From the NCBI GenBank assembly GCA_016789905.1, contig JAEUQC010000182.1, positions 1-64,000 on the forward strand: a DNA stretch of 64,000 nt. The letters are read 5' to 3'. Shown in pieces: positions 61,915 to 64,000 of the stretch. Position 1 is the stretch's first letter. Every line of letters starts with the position of its first letter. A program made the position numbers and the translations under genes. The notes beneath the pieces are model-generated. The model saw nothing but the letters and a program-made list of their open reading frames with translations, had not been told where the DNA came from and did not search any database. Origin of the DNA: Bryobacterales bacterium. Its GTDB lineage: Bacteria > Acidobacteriota > Terriglobia > Bryobacterales > Bryobacteraceae.

Positions 61915-61947
61915 AACGCCCGGACGCGCTCCACGCGTCCGGGCGTT
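61915..61947 (-). terminator. intrinsic terminator after the Fe-S insertion gene
   Basis: A 14-bp perfect stem (AACGCCCGGACGCG at 61915-61928 and CGCGTCCGGGCGTT at 61934-61947, loop CTCCA). Read on the minus strand, the stem is followed by TTTTTT, so it ends the transcript of the minus-strand gene at 61971-62300. Confidence 0.9.
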
Positions 61948-61970
61948 AACAAAAACCAGCGCAATGTAGA

Positions 61971-62300
61971 CTAGGCGCTAAACGAGCTGCCGCAGCCGCA
62001 AGTGGACTTCACGTTCGGATTGTTAAATTTGAAACCGGAGCCCTCTAGCGACTCTACGTAGTCAACTTCGGCGCCTTCCAGATAGATCAGGCTGGCCTGG
62101 TCCACGAATACCTGCAAGTCGCCATATTTCAACGTCTTGTCCATCATCGTGGGGCTGTTTTCGAAAGCCATCGAATAGCTGAAGCCGGAGCATCCTCCGC
62201 CCACCACCGAGATACGCAAACCGGCCGGCTTTGGCTCCTGGGTGTCCAGAATTTCACTCACCTTGGCCACGGCCTTTTCCGTCAGTTGAACCATACTCAT
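61971..62300 (-). CDS. erpA: iron-sulfur cluster insertion protein (ErpA/IscA type)
   Basis: 109-residue A-type carrier delivering Fe-S clusters to apo-proteins. The three conserved cysteines are Cys37 (VGGGCSGFSY), Cys101 and Cys103 (STCGCGSS), in the right spacing. The start is MSMVQLTEKA. Single-gene transcript with a strong terminator. It could be ErpA, IscA or SufA; the symbol is a best guess. Confidence 0.9.
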   Translation of the reverse strand: MSMVQLTEKAVAKVSEILDTQEPKPAGLRISVVGGGCSGFSYSMAFENSPTMMDKTLKYGDLQVFVDQASLIYLEGAEVDYVESLEGSGFKFNNPNVKSTCGCGSSFSA

Positions 62301-62470
62301 TTCCTTCTCCTTGGGAGGATTCTTCCTCTAGCTTACCGCCGGAAGCGGTTACTTCCAAATCAAATAGATGCGCCAGCGCCGGAATGGATTCGCAATCCGC
62401 GGCTTTTCCCCGTCCCCGCTCCACACCGGAAAAGCGAAACCAGATTCACCCGCGCCGCGTCAATCATGGC

Positions 62471-63142
62471 ATGAGCGGATTCACCGATATCCTCCCCTTA
62501 CCGATCACCGGCGCAGCCACTCGCGCCAAGGCCAAAGTGGACGTCAATCGAGACGAAGAGTCCGCCCTCGTCCGCCGTGTCCAGAACGGGGACGAGATGG
62601 CGTTTCGCGATCTGGTGGAACGCTACCAGTCCAAAGTCTTCTCCATTATCTACGGCATCCTGCGCAATCGCAACGACGCCGAGGATATCGCCCAGCAGGT
62701 CTTCGCCAAGGTCTACTTCTCCATCCGCAACTTCGACTTCCGCAGCTCTCTGTTGACCTGGATCTACAAAATCACGGTCAACGAATGCTACGACTATCTG
62801 CGGAAGAAGAAGGTCCGCAAGCTCGTCTACGAAAGTGATTTCTCCGAAGACGATGCCACCATGATGGAGAATTCCGGCGCCGCCGTTGACCCGGGTCTTC
62901 CCATCGATGAAAGCCTCGCCCGGCGCGATCTCGCCGTCAAGCTCCTGGAAAAGATCTCCGAAGAAGACCGCAGTCTCCTCTTGATGAAGGAAGTGGAAGG
63001 CCACTCGGTGGAAGAATTGGCGGGCATGACCGGCATGAATGAGAATACAATTAAAGTGAAACTCTTCCGTGCACGGCAGAAGCTGGTAAAGGCGGCGCAG
63101 CGTTTGGGGCGTCTGCCGGGGCAGTTTGCCATTGGCCTGTAG
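62471..63142 (+). CDS. ECF sigma factor, copy 2
   Basis: 223-residue sigma factor with intact regions 2 and 4, near-identical to copy 1 at 57 kb. The ATG at 62471 (MSGFTDILPLPITGAAT) gives about 22 more N-terminal residues than copy 1; an in-frame GTG at 62537 (VDVNRDEESALVRR) corresponds to the copy-1 start, so the true start is uncertain. The anti-sigma gene follows 27 bp later and the third gene after it, forming an intact regulatory locus. Confidence 0.93.
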   Translation: MSGFTDILPLPITGAATRAKAKVDVNRDEESALVRRVQNGDEMAFRDLVERYQSKVFSIIYGILRNRNDAEDIAQQVFAKVYFSIRNFDFRSSLLTWIYKITVNECYDYLRKKKVRKLVYESDFSEDDATMMENSGAAVDPGLPIDESLARRDLAVKLLEKISEEDRSLLLMKEVEGHSVEELAGMTGMNENTIKVKLFRARQKLVKAAQRLGRLPGQFAIGL

Positions 63143-63169
63143 CGCGGAGTAGCGGTAGCGAGGCATAGT

Positions 63170-63652
63170 ATGCACGAGCCTGTACAAAGCGAGTTGGAAG
63201 AACTTCTGCAAGGGCGTCTGGCGGCCGGGAAGCGTCCGGCAGTGGAAGCGCATCTGGCCGCGTGCGCGGAGTGCGCCGCGGAATTGCGCCAGATGCGCTT
63301 GTATTCTGGCGTCATGCGGTCGTTGCGCGCGCCGGCGGCGCCGGAGCTCTCGGCCGGGTTTTACGCCCGTGTCATGGAACGGGTGGAAGCGCAGGGAATG
63401 CCGTCGTTTTGGAACCTGCTGCTGGACCCCATCTTCGGCCAGCGGCTCGTCTACGCCACCGGCGCTATGCTGCTGCTGATGGCTTCCTTCCTGCTCGCCA
63501 CCTCCGGCAACCAGCCGGAACTGGCGCAAACCCCGGTCCAGGTCATGGCGCAGCCGGCCGAGGCCCCGCGCGCCGTCCAAGCCGGATTTGGCGACGACAT
63601 GCAGCGGGATCGCGAACGCTTCCTGGCCACCATGGCCTCGTTCTCCGAGTAA
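63170..63652 (+). CDS. membrane-anchored zinc-finger anti-sigma factor
   Basis: 160-residue anti-sigma. The N-terminal ZAS finger has His28, Cys32 and Cys35 (HLAACAEC), followed by a helical linker and one membrane helix at about 93-110 (LVYATGAMLLLMASFLLA). A periplasmic tail of about 50 residues follows. It should hold the copy-2 sigma at the membrane and respond to an envelope signal, presumably with the downstream protein. This is the intact form of the pseudogene at 57.6-58.6 kb. Confidence 0.88.
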   Translation: MHEPVQSELEELLQGRLAAGKRPAVEAHLAACAECAAELRQMRLYSGVMRSLRAPAAPELSAGFYARVMERVEAQGMPSFWNLLLDPIFGQRLVYATGAMLLLMASFLLATSGNQPELAQTPVQVMAQPAEAPRAVQAGFGDDMQRDRERFLATMASFSE

Positions 63653-63655
63653 ACT

Positions 63656-64000
63656 ATGATTGGCCGCGCACAGCCCGCCTGGAAAAACCCGCAAATTCTG
63701 CTCACCTTGAGCCTGGTTTTTCTCTGCGGTGCGCTCGCTGGCGCGGTTATCTATAAGTTGGCCTCCCAACGCGTATCCGCCAAGCAGGTAGCCGCCAGTT
63801 GGAAGGATTCAACCAAGGAACAGACGCTTTCCCATTTGAAACGGGAACTGGAGCTCACGCCGGAACAGGCAGCCGAAATCGAAACCGCGCTGGACGATTT
63901 CTCCCTCTACTACCAGATGCTGCACGCGCAGATGGAAGAGGTAATGGCCACCAGTAAGTCGCGCATCGATCAGGTCCTAAGCGAGGAGCAGCGCAAAAAG
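63656..64000 (+). CDS. membrane-anchored helical protein, possible periplasmic stress sensor (partial)
   Basis: The first 115 codons of a gene cut by the window end. It starts MIGRAQPAWKNPQILLTLSL, has one membrane helix (ILLTLSLVFLCGALAGAVIY, about 14-33), then amphipathic helices (SHLKRELELTPEQAAEIE, YYQMLHAQMEEVM) with the LTPEQ pattern found in CpxP/Spy-like and metal-resistance periplasmic proteins. The ATG is 3 bp after the anti-sigma stop. It may present the envelope signal to the anti-sigma (inference). Confidence 0.7.
   Translation, partial: MIGRAQPAWKNPQILLTLSLVFLCGALAGAVIYKLASQRVSAKQVAASWKDSTKEQTLSHLKRELELTPEQAAEIETALDDFSLYYQMLHAQMEEVMATSKSRIDQVLSEEQRKK

Overview
The window looks like chromosomal DNA of a GC-rich, Gram-negative soil-type Acidobacteriota, most likely the Bryobacterales/Solibacter group. 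Pointers seen in the sequence are a 1005-residue beta-propeller protein ending in the Solibacter-type TIGR03437 domain, a paired DUF1549/DUF1553 and DUF1501 operon (shared with Planctomycetes), two PEP-CTERM proteins, outer-membrane barrels and several ECF sigma factors. This assignment is inference from gene content; no rRNA gene is present. I found no tRNA, rRNA, CRISPR array, integrase or transposase.

Layout. 0.3-5.1 kb: ECF sigma/anti-sigma pair (minus), divergent thrS, an HpnI-like glycosyltransferase and a fatty-acid-hydroxylase-type membrane enzyme. 5.1-8.9 kb: a two-gene cassette of unusual proteins (OmpA-like plus two peptidoglycan-binding domains; then a 786-residue protein with a possible lysozyme-like C-terminus). 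8.9-13.1 kb: a sugar-acid catabolic pair (FAH-family hydrolase, SDR) on the minus strand, then purS, glmS and a YjbQ-family gene. 13.2-18.2 kb: a compact five-gene run DUF1549/1553 - DUF1501 - ECF sigma - RskA-like anti-sigma - Cys-cluster protein. 18.2-22.2 kb: CorA, a DUF4160/DUF2442 pair, and an ArsR-methyltransferase fusion divergent from ahcY. 22.4-35.5 kb (minus): TIGR03437 protein, a 31-codon membrane peptide, a Tad/Flp-type secretion locus (TadC, TadB, TadA, TadZ, secretin, RcpC) without visible pilin or prepilin peptidase, a polytopic membrane protein and a NarL-type regulator. 35.6-43 kb: amidase with a GatC/AtzG-like small partner, zinc-ribbon and DUF2752 membrane proteins, a polysaccharide-export-type ABC transporter, acyl-CoA dehydrogenase, a secreted protein and a radical SAM enzyme. 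42.9-48 kb (minus): PEP-CTERM lectin-like protein and a likely exopolysaccharide module (membrane protein, GT2 synthase, bactofilin-like protein, YaiO-type barrel). 48.2-53 kb: a beta-barrel protein, a decaheme cytochrome/MtrB-type porin pair, a small membrane protein and an S24 peptidase-like protein. 53.1-55.7 kb (minus): murQ-murA-rhodanese.

56-64 kb holds a duplicated ECF-sigma locus. Copy 2 (62.5-64 kb) is complete: sigma, zinc-finger anti-sigma with one membrane span, and a membrane-anchored helical protein cut by the window edge. Copy 1 (57-58.7 kb) keeps an intact sigma about 91% identical by eye, but its anti-sigma and third gene are decayed, and an approximately 650-bp block of 258-bp tandem repeats has landed inside the anti-sigma remnant. 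One further repeat copy lies at 61.75 kb. A strong promoter, an operator-like palindrome, a PEP-CTERM gene and a textbook terminator sit just upstream of the copy-1 sigma. An MBOAT acyltransferase with its membrane partner and an ErpA/IscA-type Fe-S protein lie between the two copies.

Envelope work dominates the window: surface polysaccharide synthesis, export and acylation, Tad secretion, outer-membrane electron transfer, peptidoglycan precursor and recycling enzymes, and three membrane-signalled sigma systems.
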